DNA of 64,000 nt from positions 62,001-126,000 of the forward strand of contig ADNK01000875.1 in NCBI GenBank assembly GCA_000320545.1, written 5' to 3'. Position 1 is the stretch's first letter, and the number at the start of each line of letters is the position of its first letter. The notes beneath the pieces were generated by a model, which saw nothing but the letters and a program-made list of their open reading frames with translations, made no database searches and was not told the origin of the DNA. The DNA is from Bigelowiella natans CCMP2755 (Eukaryota; Cercozoa; Chlorarachniophyceae). Below are positions 12,801 to 22,094 of this stretch, piece by piece. Position numbers and translations under genes: made by a program.

Positions 12801-12948
12801 TAGGACTGCAGCTGCTTTTACTACTGCTTACCGGAAGGAGAACTCTGTAGGCCTCAGCTTCGCTAAGGTGTGGGCCAAGGCTGGCCTTGATGCCCACTTC
12901 GATAACCTAATAAAGTTATGCAGCAACACCCTATTGAATGCTAGCTAG
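9844..12948 (+). CDS. Retrotransposon gag-protease-reverse transcriptase polyprotein
   Basis: A 1034-codon frame encodes the structural and first enzymatic part of the element. An acidic N-terminus and a gag-like helical region (residues about 170-330) are followed by a CCHC zinc knuckle, CGYCSRKGKHTAKDC, at about 369-383. A protease active site WDSGS lies at about 518. The reverse transcriptase spans about 740-1000 and carries FPYGLS and the catalytic YVDDD near 888. The frame stops at a TAG inside GCTAGCTAG at 12946, close to the start of RNase H. Sequence similarity continues downstream in another frame, so this is an interrupted copy and not a natural end. The start ATG lies about 40 bases after the LTR, which is normal for such elements. 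Confidence 0.9.
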   Translation: MSQQLEEQQDFGSQAVQGHEQKQERKGDTDAKEGGGTPPQAPPGPAPGIKKADAAAEALENFYEADDEDVAAESKKVVMALRALRPRASNYAKLKVSIEYKYQTHDVWAAIMQDIMDYEADLPPEWAALFRNDGGLGASRGTTQSTVKQQQPVQRNTQFMSVKTAPVMITKYNGKRGEARRWWKNARSILCDFTPNPTENDKLKWLAIIKQAMDLYETGRTRIRQLEKIHTTVSGLRDVEAIMKAFVNEQDANSLPQAIRKYRAMMQHEREPVRDFATRFQDMIDELHDFNYNTGDDQARFEEFKLKIKESTYVTEKGYTTMEAAVQAISLREQEQDRKFTSPKVPGIGNINAIKPQRDWYKDREGNRRCGYCSRKGKHTAKDCRDRKEGRPRMTIRQLNEHYEKLKRKKGRGQGYNNSKWQGSNNGKNNKYKNKKQNSINAIQQQINGILDHLKQAPTKTAVPATQDQDKPMTLDDIKNLGVCNINDEDANRTIKVAMTKVKVKDSYGDYKKLPALWDSGSMPKSFISLSTVRRLGLLDQVTKKERKYAQADGSSSMKTVGELMLKLQIPGSDAETQIKTRVAMTLSMELLLGQDALEKLGGIISFYNHKIYFAKLPKKSGRTISQNMIRLDEWTSESSVNALEFMDLADNKLPTPTELRKKNPGKTIRQITELLDKTPPADDWDIDKGKKYINKILNEKYSDITKPTTKPSSKLTPVKIELKKGYEECIINDPEHRRPEADWEKIEWQINEWAKEGKIEPSNSPWNVRHVLAKKPTYPFFRLAHNFIRHNRVIKRIQTPTPRIDDVIEHVIGYKYYSSLDKNESYMQTPIHKTSRPITAFSSRHRKWHFVVFPYGLSISGDAFSSQNYRAYTHDGMASVLWVFVFVYVDDDIICTNTVVAQIFLLENIFIRFAHFGFTIRLQKCTFLATRIKWCGYYLEQGRITPNPEKVAALQQAPKPKNAKELKSFLQTAAWILRRFSPTYARTAAAFTTAYRKENSVGLSFAKVWAKAGLDAHFDNLIKLCSNTLLNAS

Positions 12949-13380
12949 ACACTACTAGACCAGCTACCCTATGGACAGACTGGTCTAGCTAGGTATGGCT
13001 GCTGTACTTACCCAAGACCAGCAGATCATACGGGTGTGGGGCAGGGCCTGCACAGCAGCTGAGGCCAAGTACAGCCCTACAAAAGGAGAGTATAAAGCCA
13101 TGACTGAGGCGCAGAGGAAACTAAGATACTACCTGCTGTCGGTGCCCAGCTTCACCTTAATGACTGACCACAAGCCCCTCCTAGGCATCGACCGCAAGCT
13201 CGAAGCGCCTAACGATGAGTATGCAGCTATGAGGGCGGACACGGAAGAGTTTAGGGACAAGAGGACAGTGGTCTACGCACCAGGAGACAAGCAGCTTGCT
13301 GACTATTTCAGCAGGCTGTTCGAAAAGAAAGTCCCTACCCAGGTCACCCCTATGGTTAACGCGATTACCTTCGAGGACGG
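12949..13380 (+). pseudogene. Retrotransposon RNase H, frameshifted at both ends
   Basis: The RNase H segment is recognised by WTDWSS (12972-12989), then in a different frame GMAAVLTQ (from 12992), MTDHKPLLG and ADYFSRLF. Relative to reverse transcriptase the frame moves by minus one near 12945 and again near 12990, and by a third minus one before the integrase frame (about 13360-13400). Each is explained most simply by a single missing base. The first two both lie in an AGCTAG context. This could be real mutation or an assembly error. Confidence 0.75.
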
Positions 13381-14814
13381 CGACTTCCTGCTGAGCCAGA
13401 GGAGCTCCAGCACCTTCAAGAACACCTGGATAAATACAAACACAAGCATGAGGTACTTAGTGATAGGATATATGTATACACTAATAATGTTAGGCGTACC
13501 TACGTGCCACGGCGGACCAGGGGAGCCCTTCTCTTTACCGCCCATGGACCTGCACACGTAGGAGAAAACCATATCACTGCTCTACTCTACCATTACTACT
13601 GGCCCTACAAGCTAAAAGAGATAAGGACATACCTGCGTGGCTGCAGGTGCTCCAGCTTGAAGGCGGCAGGCGTCGCCACCAAGGAGTCCAGCAAGAGCCG
13701 TGCATCTAAGAAAATCAAAGCAAGGAACTTCTTAGATATCGTGCAAATTGATGTTTATAAGTACGATGGCTATCACTACCTTACCTTCGTTGATGTGGCC
13801 ACTGGAAAGTGCTGGGTTAAAAAGATTATCAAGGTCAACGTTGCTAAGAAGAACAAAGGCTTATATAAGCAGAGGCTTACTAACTGCTACCGTACCTGGG
13901 AGTCTGAGCTCCAGGCTATCCCTGATGAAGTTAGCATAAACAAGATACCAAAGAAGTTACATGTGGATAATGAGACCTCTCTTCTACAGCTACCACACCC
14001 TAATATTGATGCCTCACCTGTATACTATGCCCAGTCCAACTCCAAGGTAGAGCGACTCCACCGCACCTTGGCCAACCTAAGCAGGATAAATAGCACCACA
14101 CCAGACAAGATACAAGGGTTAGTAAACGACACCTTCACGTCTGGGGGAGGTATCAAGGATAAGGAGAGGGAAGAAGGCGACGACAACGACGACGATACCG
14201 AGAGCGAAGACGAGAAGGTCCCGTACGATGGCCGAGTTCTAAAGGAAGGACAGTATGTTAGGGCCAAGGTAAATCTGAGATCGAGAAATAAACAAGACCC
14301 CTTCTGGGGTGGCGTTGCAAAGGTTACCGAGAGGAAGGGGAGGAAGCAGTACTACATCTATGATGGGAACAGGGTCACCTTGCGCCACATCAGTCACCTA
14401 AAGAATTATGATATCGGTGAGAAGCTCCTAGAGGATGTTAAAGTAAACCCTACTGTGTGGGAGCGAGCAATGCCTTGTTTAGGACCCCGACCTAAGTTCG
14501 ATGTGGAATATGGAAACAATAAGGTCAGGGTGAACGACGATTGGCGCATGAAGATTGTCTATCTAGGCTACCCTGGATTACGAAATATGGAGAGGGTAGC
14601 TATGAAAATAAAGGACGGAAAATATCAGCTACTCTACCTAGCTGTTCCCGACTTACCCTTTGAGCACTGGTATAAGGTCCTGGGGGACCTTGATGCAGAG
14701 GGCTGGTATGGACACGAACCTAAGGACGAAGGTGAGTTCTGGGTAAGCGACAAAGGAGATAAGGTTAGAGAGGAATCTATTACCTGGTGGTTGGTGAAGT
14801 TCCGAAAGCGATGA
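13381..14814 (+). CDS. Retrotransposon integrase with unusual C-terminal extension
   Basis: The frame opens near 13381 with a helical linker, then an HHCC-like zinc module (HVGENH ... GCRCS; the last pair is spaced C-x-C, not C-x2-C), and the catalytic core: D in DIVQIDV, D in LHVDNE and E in SKVERLHR. The spacing between second D and E is about 27 residues, shorter than the usual 35. A GPY/F-like module (DPFWGGVAKV ... HISHLKNY) follows, after an acidic EEGDDNDDD linker. About 140 further residues (from roughly 14440) end in FRKR and are not a part of the usual integrase; I do not recognise them. No chromodomain is obvious. Confidence 0.85.
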   Translation, partial: RLPAEPEELQHLQEHLDKYKHKHEVLSDRIYVYTNNVRRTYVPRRTRGALLFTAHGPAHVGENHITALLYHYYWPYKLKEIRTYLRGCRCSSLKAAGVATKESSKSRASKKIKARNFLDIVQIDVYKYDGYHYLTFVDVATGKCWVKKIIKVNVAKKNKGLYKQRLTNCYRTWESELQAIPDEVSINKIPKKLHVDNETSLLQLPHPNIDASPVYYAQSNSKVERLHRTLANLSRINSTTPDKIQGLVNDTFTSGGGIKDKEREEGDDNDDDTESEDEKVPYDGRVLKEGQYVRAKVNLRSRNKQDPFWGGVAKVTERKGRKQYYIYDGNRVTLRHISHLKNYDIGEKLLEDVKVNPTVWERAMPCLGPRPKFDVEYGNNKVRVNDDWRMKIVYLGYPGLRNMERVAMKIKDGKYQLLYLAVPDLPFEHWYKVLGDLDAEGWYGHEPKDEGEFWVSDKGDKVREESITWWLVKFRKR

Positions 14815-14857
14815 AGGTCTAAGGGAATAAGGAAGGAAGGAAGGAGCAACGTGACTT

Positions 14858-14865
14858 GGGGGAGG
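14858..14865 (+). other. Polypurine tract
   Basis: GGGGGAGG lies directly against the 3' LTR start, in the position of the plus-strand primer. A longer purine-rich stretch (14820-14848) lies upstream. Confidence 0.75.
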
Positions 14866-15191
14866 TGTAGCGCGTACCACTACGCGGGCACAAGTCACGT
14901 GCGACAACAAAGGGGTTGTCGCGGATATAGAATATAGATAACGTAGATATTAATACAGCATAGGCACGTGGGTTCCGGCGGGACTCATGGCAGCACACCG
15001 GAAGTGTGCTGCCCCACGTGCGGCGGCATTCGCGAAAGCTTCGCGAATGATTACGCAGTGCACGATTTAATAAAAATATAATCTTTAATAAAAATAAACA
15101 CAACTCTTCAAAAGGAAGCAAACGTGCCTTTCCCCCCCCCTGCCTACTTGTGCACGTAGCGCCTCGGCCTGTGAACACCTTACGCGCAACA
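14866..15191 (+). repeat. 3' LTR
   Basis: 326 bp, apparently identical to the 5' LTR over its whole length, including the nine-C run and both hairpins. Confidence 0.95.
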
Positions 15192-15195
15192 ACAT
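15192..15195. repeat. Target-site duplication, right copy (ACAT)
   Basis: Partner of the left copy at 9475-9478. Confidence 0.75.
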
Positions 15196-15466
15196 GCTAG
15201 CATGATGTGTGCAAATGTGCCATGCCTTAGCATGGTGTTATGTGCAGTGTTCGCAATAGAGCTTTTACGGCAACAATGCAAGCCTAGATGTAGTCGTTTT
15301 CTATGATATCAAAGCGCGCGGTACGTGCTCGCGTGTATACATGCATAATGACCGATTGCATCACATCTATGCATGTTCATTCAAGACTACTTCAACATGG
15401 AGCATGCATGAGCATGCATGTACATGTTATGCCGTCTTGCGAAGTGCACTACAGCATAGATTCGTT
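15196..15466. other. CTAG/GCATGC-rich island piece
   Basis: It lies between the 3' LTR and the stop codon of the PhoPQ-related gene. It is rich in GCATG and TGCATG palindromes, and no coding signal is seen. Confidence 0.5.
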
Positions 15467-16063
15467 CTATACCAATGGAAGAGAGGCACATTCCTTGCCA
15501 TAACATCCTCGATGAGCCCATTTATTGTCTGGCACGATGGATACTTGCGTCGTGAATCGATACCTGATGTAGATTGATTATGGACGGATAATGAGATAGA
15601 ACGCCGAATAAGACAAAATGGCACAAATGATGTGGTGGGAGATGTTTGAGATAATAATAAATACACGATGTCTAGCGAAAAAGTTCTTATGTGCATGAGT
15701 CACTTACTCTGTATTTTTGCTCGGATCGTAGTAGCGGGGAGGGCCTACCATTGTGAAGGGTGATGTTTCATGATGATCACAACGGTGAAGATGAGGGTAA
15801 CAACAATTGGCAGTAATAGTCTAGTGACAATGAAGACAACGACGACAGTAATGATAAACGCAGGAACACATTTAAATCATACTCAAACTCATATGCACGC
15901 AATCCAATAACATCCTCGATTTTTGTTTGGTGTCCATAATGAACGTGTTGATGATGTTCTACTACTACTACTACTACTACTACTACTATATGTGGTGATA
16001 TTACCAGGATACTTAACTTCAATGAAGAAGGCAATCCAATTCACGAATGGCTTCTGAACGACC

Positions 16064-16103
<40 letters not shown>

Positions 16104-16119
16104 TATATTTTTATTTATA

Positions 16120-16159
<40 letters not shown>

Positions 16160-19100
16160 ATAGAGAGAAAGAGAAAGAGAGGGGGGGGGGGGAGGGAAAC
16201 GAGAGACCTGGTGGTGAGCTATCCATTCATTGGAGCCCGATGACGTCTCGTTTAGCTCCTTGTCAAACCTAGATATGTGTATAGTACAAATTTATAAATT
16301 TGTACATTGAACATTATTCTCCTGATCATCATCTTCTTCCTCTTCCTCCTCTTCATTTTCATCATTAACACTGACCAGATAACAGGGTGTATCTTCTTGT
16401 CTGCAACCAATAGTCGCCAATCGCGCTTGCCTATATTGAGAACAGCAGAAGTGCAACAGGAGTACTGTCGTCATTCTTACAACATCATTTCTATCATTAT
16501 CACTATCATCACCGTCCTCCTTACATCGTTACCTACTACAATCACGCATGAATGGGTTTGATTCTCGCCTCACAACTCACAAGCTATTACCTCCTTTAGG
16601 CCAGCTTGGTGCGTGCCACATGACGACGCTTGATGGCCTGCGCTCAGGGTCCAAGTTTCGGAATGTGATATCGCCAGAATCACGATCCATTTCCCATTCG
16701 AAGCCAGGCCATTCACCACCCTGTCCAAACGACAAGAGGAAGCGTATGCAAAGAGGGGTTAAAGAGAAAATCGAAGGTAGGGGTAGTGATTTTCATCTCG
16801 AATCCGTAGTGGATCGCGTACCGTTTCTGTTCGTTTCTGTTGCTTTTTTTTGTGTTTTGGACGTTCATCATGATGCCCTCATTTGTCATCATCATCATCG
16901 TCGTCGTTGTTATCATTATCATCAGTAGTATTAATATTAAGGGCAATAATGCTGCAACCGTCTCCAGAAGTCCACGAGCCCAGGCGCCAATAGCCGGAAT
17001 GATCTCGAAGATGCCTGATTAACGATAACATGACAACGGCGGACAAATGAGGGCGGTATAGAGACGACACTGAATGGTAGTAACAATGCATCCTCGATGA
17101 ATACGACGACATGTGTTGATGATGTAGTGTGGTTTTCGTTCTTGCCTGTGGCCTCTGAGTGCTCTGCGTTCTGCACCATGAGACGGTGTTTTCCTTGTCC
17201 CACTGGCATATCTTCCCACCTTAGGAAAGAGCGAAGGGAAGAAAGTGATGGGGAGGGGGGGAGAATCAGAAAGCAATGAGGCCAATCGGTAACTTTGATA
17301 TTGTTGATGTGACAAATAACACTGTAGACAATCATCTACGATGTCGTCGTAACCCTCATCGTACCAGAATCGATCGTTATCGTTTTGTAGAAATTCATCG
17401 CCTGCTGCATTGATGACGAGCTTTGGCATCAAGAAGCGGGATTTGTCCGCAAGATAATGGTAAGGGTCCACGGCCTAGTGATTGTAGTTGGTATCGTCGT
17501 TGTTATTCATTGTTGATAGTATGCAGACTAAAAACACACGAAAGTAGCTCGCGGGGAGACTCCTTAAATTTTGTTTTGTGGCAATGCTCATAGTCCAAGA
17601 GCCACTCATGCTTGTGAATGGCATGCTTTAACAAACGAACTGACTATGGTGCTAGCATACCTGAGACAACAGCATGAATTCGGGCGAATCAATCTGATTG
17701 GTAATATTGAGTTCGTAGTAATCTTTGAAAGCGAAGGTCCATCCACCGTAGGCCTGGTAATAGAAAGTATTATTGGCGATTGCTGCCTCGATACACCCAC
17801 TCACAGGTATAATACCAGGAGCTTTTACATTTGTATCAATAATTCATGAGTTTTACAATATAAATCCCTCCACATTACAAAAAGTCGCGATGATATCTCG
17901 TTTCTCCCACTAACTCTATTCTATAGAATTCCACCCCCTTTTCACTGCAACCTACAATTACCCGTGGCATGTGCGGGAGGGTTCGCGTCATGTGAAGGCA
18001 ATCCCACACGATTGGTGCTATGGCAACCACCTGGCAAAACAAGGGGAGGAGGAGGAGGAGGAGAAGAAGAAGGAAAAATCAATATTCATACAAATATGTT
18101 ATCTTAGGCTGTCGCCACCGCCGCCACCCACATATACTACTTCATTCATCTAACAACTTCACTCCTCACCCTTGGATCCACAAGCGCCGTGGTCCATGTC
18201 GTCCAACCTCGCTTTGAGGCCCCCGCGATGATAAAGTGCTCGACTTTCTGCGTCGAAGAGCGCAAGTCCGTGATCGTGTCCATCGCACGCAGAACGGCCT
18301 GGGAGGGGGAACAGTTGTCAATAGCTTCTCGTTGGTGATGAGTGAGGGGCACAGTATGAACGTCATATTAAAATCCTGTTTCTGAGTCCACCATTTCTAC
18401 GTGTAGTTCCCTCCCCCTCCTTTTCTTTGCCTGCCTTTGTTGCAGCACTACCTTTGTCATTGGCAAACGTGGCAGCCACTCGCTCTCTTTACTGAGATTG
18501 TATGGATTGCCAGGGTTCTCCATAAAGTGCTTCCAGCTCCACCCAATCATCCTGTCCTCACCCCGGCCCTGAGGAACCTGAAAGAGAAAGCAGAAGAGAC
18601 GAAGAGTAGAAGAAAAAGAAAAGGGCATGCAACATATCGATAAGATGCCGATAACGATGATGATTCACTTGTAAAATATTTTAATTTAATATCTTCTTGC
18701 TGATACCCATACATAAAAAACATACAAACCTTTGTTTTCAGCGTTTTTTAGAGTGGAAGATAATGTTTGTTGTACTACACGGTTATTGCTACTACTAAAA
18801 GTATTAATGATACCGGCTTTTCATCTCGGAAGTAAAGGGGTGCATTTGGAATTTGAAAAAGGGCAGCAGTCACGATCTGATTCAAAAGAAGAAGAAGAAG
18901 AAAAAGAGTGAACAGACAAGTAAGCGACGATGGTTCTAACGGCGAACAAGCACATGTTATTCAACAAGTTGCTAATTCTATTAAATCATCATTGTTATTA
19001 TCATCATTATCCTAATCAACGTTAGTGCCAATGGCAATTTTAGTATGCATGACTCCTAGCTCGGCGGCAACTGCGCTTGCGATAAGATTGTCCTCCTTTT

Positions 19101-20068
19101 GCGCCTTCTCGGGAGGTGAAGCATTGTTGCTGTCCCCTGCACAAAGATTGAGTAAGTCAATGCATTCCAAAATCGATGAAAATTGTTCGTCAAGTCGTAG
19201 AACAAAACTATCGATATTGTTATGATTGCAGTGCTACCGGTGATGTAGATGCATGCAGTGTCCATATGTTTTGGGTCAAGCTTCTTCGGGATGAAGAGCG
19301 ACATATAATGCCACCTATTTTCAGGAAAGATGAAGAGGAAAAGGGCAGAGGGGGCAAGCGGCGACAAAGAAACATACATAAGGGAAAAACTTTCCCATAT
19401 TCCAGAGACCATTTCTATAAGACGCTCACCATACTGCATCGTCAGCATCTGTTCTGTTGACACTACGGCCCCAATCATCCGGAGTAAGCCATTTTTGGGA
19501 ATAGAGCTTCACCTGGTAGAAGGAAAGGGGAGGAAAATTTTTATACAAAACATTTTATAAGCAGTACGTTAGTGCACTTTCTTCTCCCATTCTTTAATAT
19601 TTGGATAGTCTCTCTTTACTAGAAAGTATCTTTTACAATGAGCGTGTCCCAAAATGGAGATTCTGGTTTGACTGTCGTGTTGAGGACCTCGTACCTAGCA
19701 TTTTGCATCAATCAGACTATGTCAAAAGTAATATAAGGAGAATACTTCTATTGCTACCGGTAGTTGGGGTCTGGTCTGCGAACGTACTGGTCAAGGACAC
19801 TATCGATTTTGAGACCACCTTGTGCGGCTAACCGCTTTCGCAAATCAGAGAGGCTCTTTCGAGCCTTATACCTATTCATTTGTAGACATGAGATTGGAGG
19901 ATGAAGGTATTTCGTTGGGAAGCTGTCTCAAGCGCTAAATTTTCATTCCTTTCTGAATCTTGAGCTCAAAATTAGAGACTACCCTCTGTGGTTGTAGTCG
20001 TGCTCATCGAGCTCTGCAGTGACCGTGCTACTCCACAGAAGCAGCAGCGCCAGCGAAGAGAGACCCAT
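15467..20068 (-). CDS. Secreted PhoPQ-activated pathogenicity-related family protein
   Basis: Family PF10142 (AprA-like), predicted alpha/beta-hydrolase fold; its biochemical role is poorly known. About 18 exons run from the ATG at 20068. Exon 1 (20068-19983) encodes a signal peptide, MGLSSLALLLLLWSSTVTAE-like, so the product is probably secreted or vacuolar. Exon 2 (19871-19758) gives LDQYVRRPDPNY. Later exons give KWLTPDDWGRSV (about 19512-19440), WHYMSLFIPKKLDPKH, PNAPLYFRDEKP, GRGEDRMIGWSWKHFM, then GASKRGWTTW near 18205, containing the likely nucleophile Ser. GDEFLQNDNDRFW (about 17400) and NAEHSE (about 17160) are candidate Asp and His regions. The final exon ends CYGKECASLPLV and a TAG at 15467. 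Exon phases agree across most junctions. Introns hold (TA), (GT) and (TAC) repeats. The family is best known from bacteria and amoebae; here it is fully intron-bearing, so any transfer is old. Confidence 0.88.
16067..16195. repeat. Compound (AT)-(GT)-(GA)-G microsatellite
   Basis: AT repeats, a short spacer, GT repeats, GA-rich units and a G run in an intron of the PhoPQ-related gene. Confidence 0.9.
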
Positions 20069-20640
20069 GAAACCACCTTAATTGGATTAAAGAAATTCTT
20101 CAATATCAATCATTCTCCATAACCCCTCGATTATAAAACACGAGTATAGATAAGATTTGCATATGGCGGGGTTATAGATATCAAAATTCATTGTTCCAGG
20201 TGGGTTGATAGCAGAGGCACCCATCGAACGAACCCACCTCGTGCTCGCTAGACGGATCAGACTTTAAAGGGAACAATCGGGCACAGACCTAACCGTCCAA
20301 AAGTAAAGACAAGCGCTATACCGAGAAGATCCATTATATCTTTGTTTTCCTCTGAAACAGGTAGAATTTGAGTCAATGAAAAAATGTGTATGTACTGAGT
20401 AATTTACTGATTTTATCCAGATATATTTGGGATTGACAATGATCCAACAATTTGCATTCGATTGAGCATGGTTTGTTTCAGATCATTTCGCGGATGACCA
20501 GTACGCTCGACACCGCTGCAACGAACGCCAAACTTTCTCTTCTTTCCTGTTCGAGGATGTTCCTAGTCAAACAAAGAAAACTAATGTGTTGCGTCATGGC
20601 TCCATGTCAGTCTCAATGTCTAATAAGGGTCCGATGTGGA
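20069..20640. other. Intergenic, upstream of the PhoPQ-related gene
   Basis: AT-rich and without a convincing open frame. It presumably holds the promoter of the minus-strand gene starting at 20068. No specific element is recognised. Confidence 0.4.
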
Positions 20641-21064
20641 GCATGGTGGGGTACTTCATGATCTCCATCGCCATTTCTCCCCCGTTTTGTCACCAGTAGT
20701 GATATTTTCTGTTGTTTTTCAGGCCAAAAACAAATTGTTCAGTCCGCGGAAGGATTCCGTTTGTCCTCTTTGCAATGCTGAAGTTGTTCAAAGTGTCAAC
20801 CACCTCATTCATCATTGCACTCACTTGAATGCAGAGAGAAACAAACTTCTCTCGTGCATGAGATCAGCTCTGGGCCCAGCTTCTTCCTTCTGCTCTTCAT
20901 TCTTTGACGCTCCAGACTCTTTCAAAACCAAAGTTCTGCTGGGGGGGCCCTCAGATGATCCAAACGTAGATCGTTGTGTGGACATGGCCTTCAGGAAGTT
21001 TTTGCTCAGAGTGGAGGCCTTGCGCCGCCAGAATTTTGCCGCCAGTGTCATTGCTTCACAATGA
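20641..21064 (+). pseudogene. LINE-like reverse transcriptase C-terminal remnant
   Basis: A plus-strand frame ending at 21064 contains CPLCNAEVVQSVNHLIHHC followed by NAERNKL. This resembles the cysteine-histidine zinc-binding module (zf-RVT type) found after the RT domain of many non-LTR retrotransposons. The catalytic RT domain is absent upstream, where frames are broken, so this is a decayed 3' fragment. The strand and family are moderately supported. Confidence 0.45.
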
Positions 21065-22094
21065 CTGAATCATGCCATTTTGAAAAACCAGCTAGTTGAT
21101 TTGCTAGTCACAGTCCTCACTGAAGCCAGTTCGAGGCACTGCACTTCGCACACTGCAAGTGTCTTGCAACGTTTTGGAAGTGCAGTTCGTCATCATTGTT
21201 CATCGTTCATTGTTCCATTGTTTCTCTTGGGCTCAATGGCCGTCGCTTTGCAGATCTGCTCCAACATCAAGTTCATTGTGTTCATGTGGGAACGCATCAC
21301 GTCCACTGCAGAGTCGAAGGCAACATCTTTCTTGTTGTTGATGACTGCAACCATGCCAGCATGGTCTCGCATTTTTCGCTAGGTGCAAGTCCTCGAAGCA
21401 GAGTGAAACATTGTTCATCATTCATTGGACGTGAAAAAACTCCTTGCAGTGGATGAGTTGAATCCATCAGCAGCAGCCACTTGGCTTTTTTCGCACAACT
21501 CCTTTCCTCCTGAGTGACGTGAACGAAGCAATGATCTCGTCTAGTCACGTTTGCTGAAAGGTGGATTGCGACACAGAAACACGAACAAGATGCTCAAAGC
21601 ACTGCAAATTGCTCTTGCACGTCAGATGCATGTGGACACATGTGTCCCTGTGGATGGGGCGCGTGCATGCACGTCACATCACACCTGCAGGGGGAAGGGG
21701 CAGTTGCCAAAAGCCCTCGCGGCACTCCCATCACGATGCCACAACCAGCAGAGCAGTCTAGCAGTGCGTCTTGACGAGCGTGCATGCAACTCATCTCAAG
21801 CAGATGGCATCGTGTTTCGTGCATGTTTGCGCACTTTTCTAGTTTTGATGCTGCATCGTGTCAATGCCAAATCTGATGTTCAAGAGTACATGCAAACACG
21901 CTTGACGCATGTGTTGCTCTGGGTTGTGAGCCACAATGTGCACTGCTTGCGAGCCACTGACATGCTTTGCTTCTTGCTGGTGTCACCGTAGAACCGTCGT
22001 CACGGTCGAATGATCTAGTGATGACATGATGAAATGTGATAAAAACGAGGCAGCTTATATCCATGTAGCCAAGCATGATCAATCAATGAGGTTC
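21065..22094. other. Intergenic, repeat-like, TG/CA and TGCATG-rich
   Basis: This region lies downstream of the LINE-like remnant and may be more of the same decayed element. Open frames exist on both strands but show no recognisable domain or splice pattern. CAGTTCGAGGCACTG at 21128 also occurs at 9169. It abuts the 3' end of the beta-ureidopropionase gene. Confidence 0.4.

Larger units (their letters stand above)
9479..15191 (+). mobile_element. Complete LTR retrotransposon, Ty3-type domain order, recent insertion
   Basis: The element has two 326-bp direct LTRs beginning TG and ending CA, a 4-bp ACAT target duplication, a candidate primer-binding site a few bases after the 5' LTR, a polypurine tract just before the 3' LTR, and an internal region ordered gag, zinc knuckle, aspartic protease, reverse transcriptase, RNase H, integrase. 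That order is the Ty3/gypsy (Metaviridae-like) one. The LTRs look identical base for base, so insertion was recent. Three net minus-one frame changes nevertheless interrupt the pol region around RNase H, so this copy may be unable to move without help from another copy. It lies between the myosin promoter side and the 3' end of the PhoPQ-related gene and appears to break no host gene. Confidence 0.93.

Noticed and set aside
12940-12995. Programmed ribosomal frameshifting between RT and RNase H
   Set aside because: No X-XXY-YYZ slippery heptamer is present. Two shifts in the same direction within 50 bp fit base loss better.
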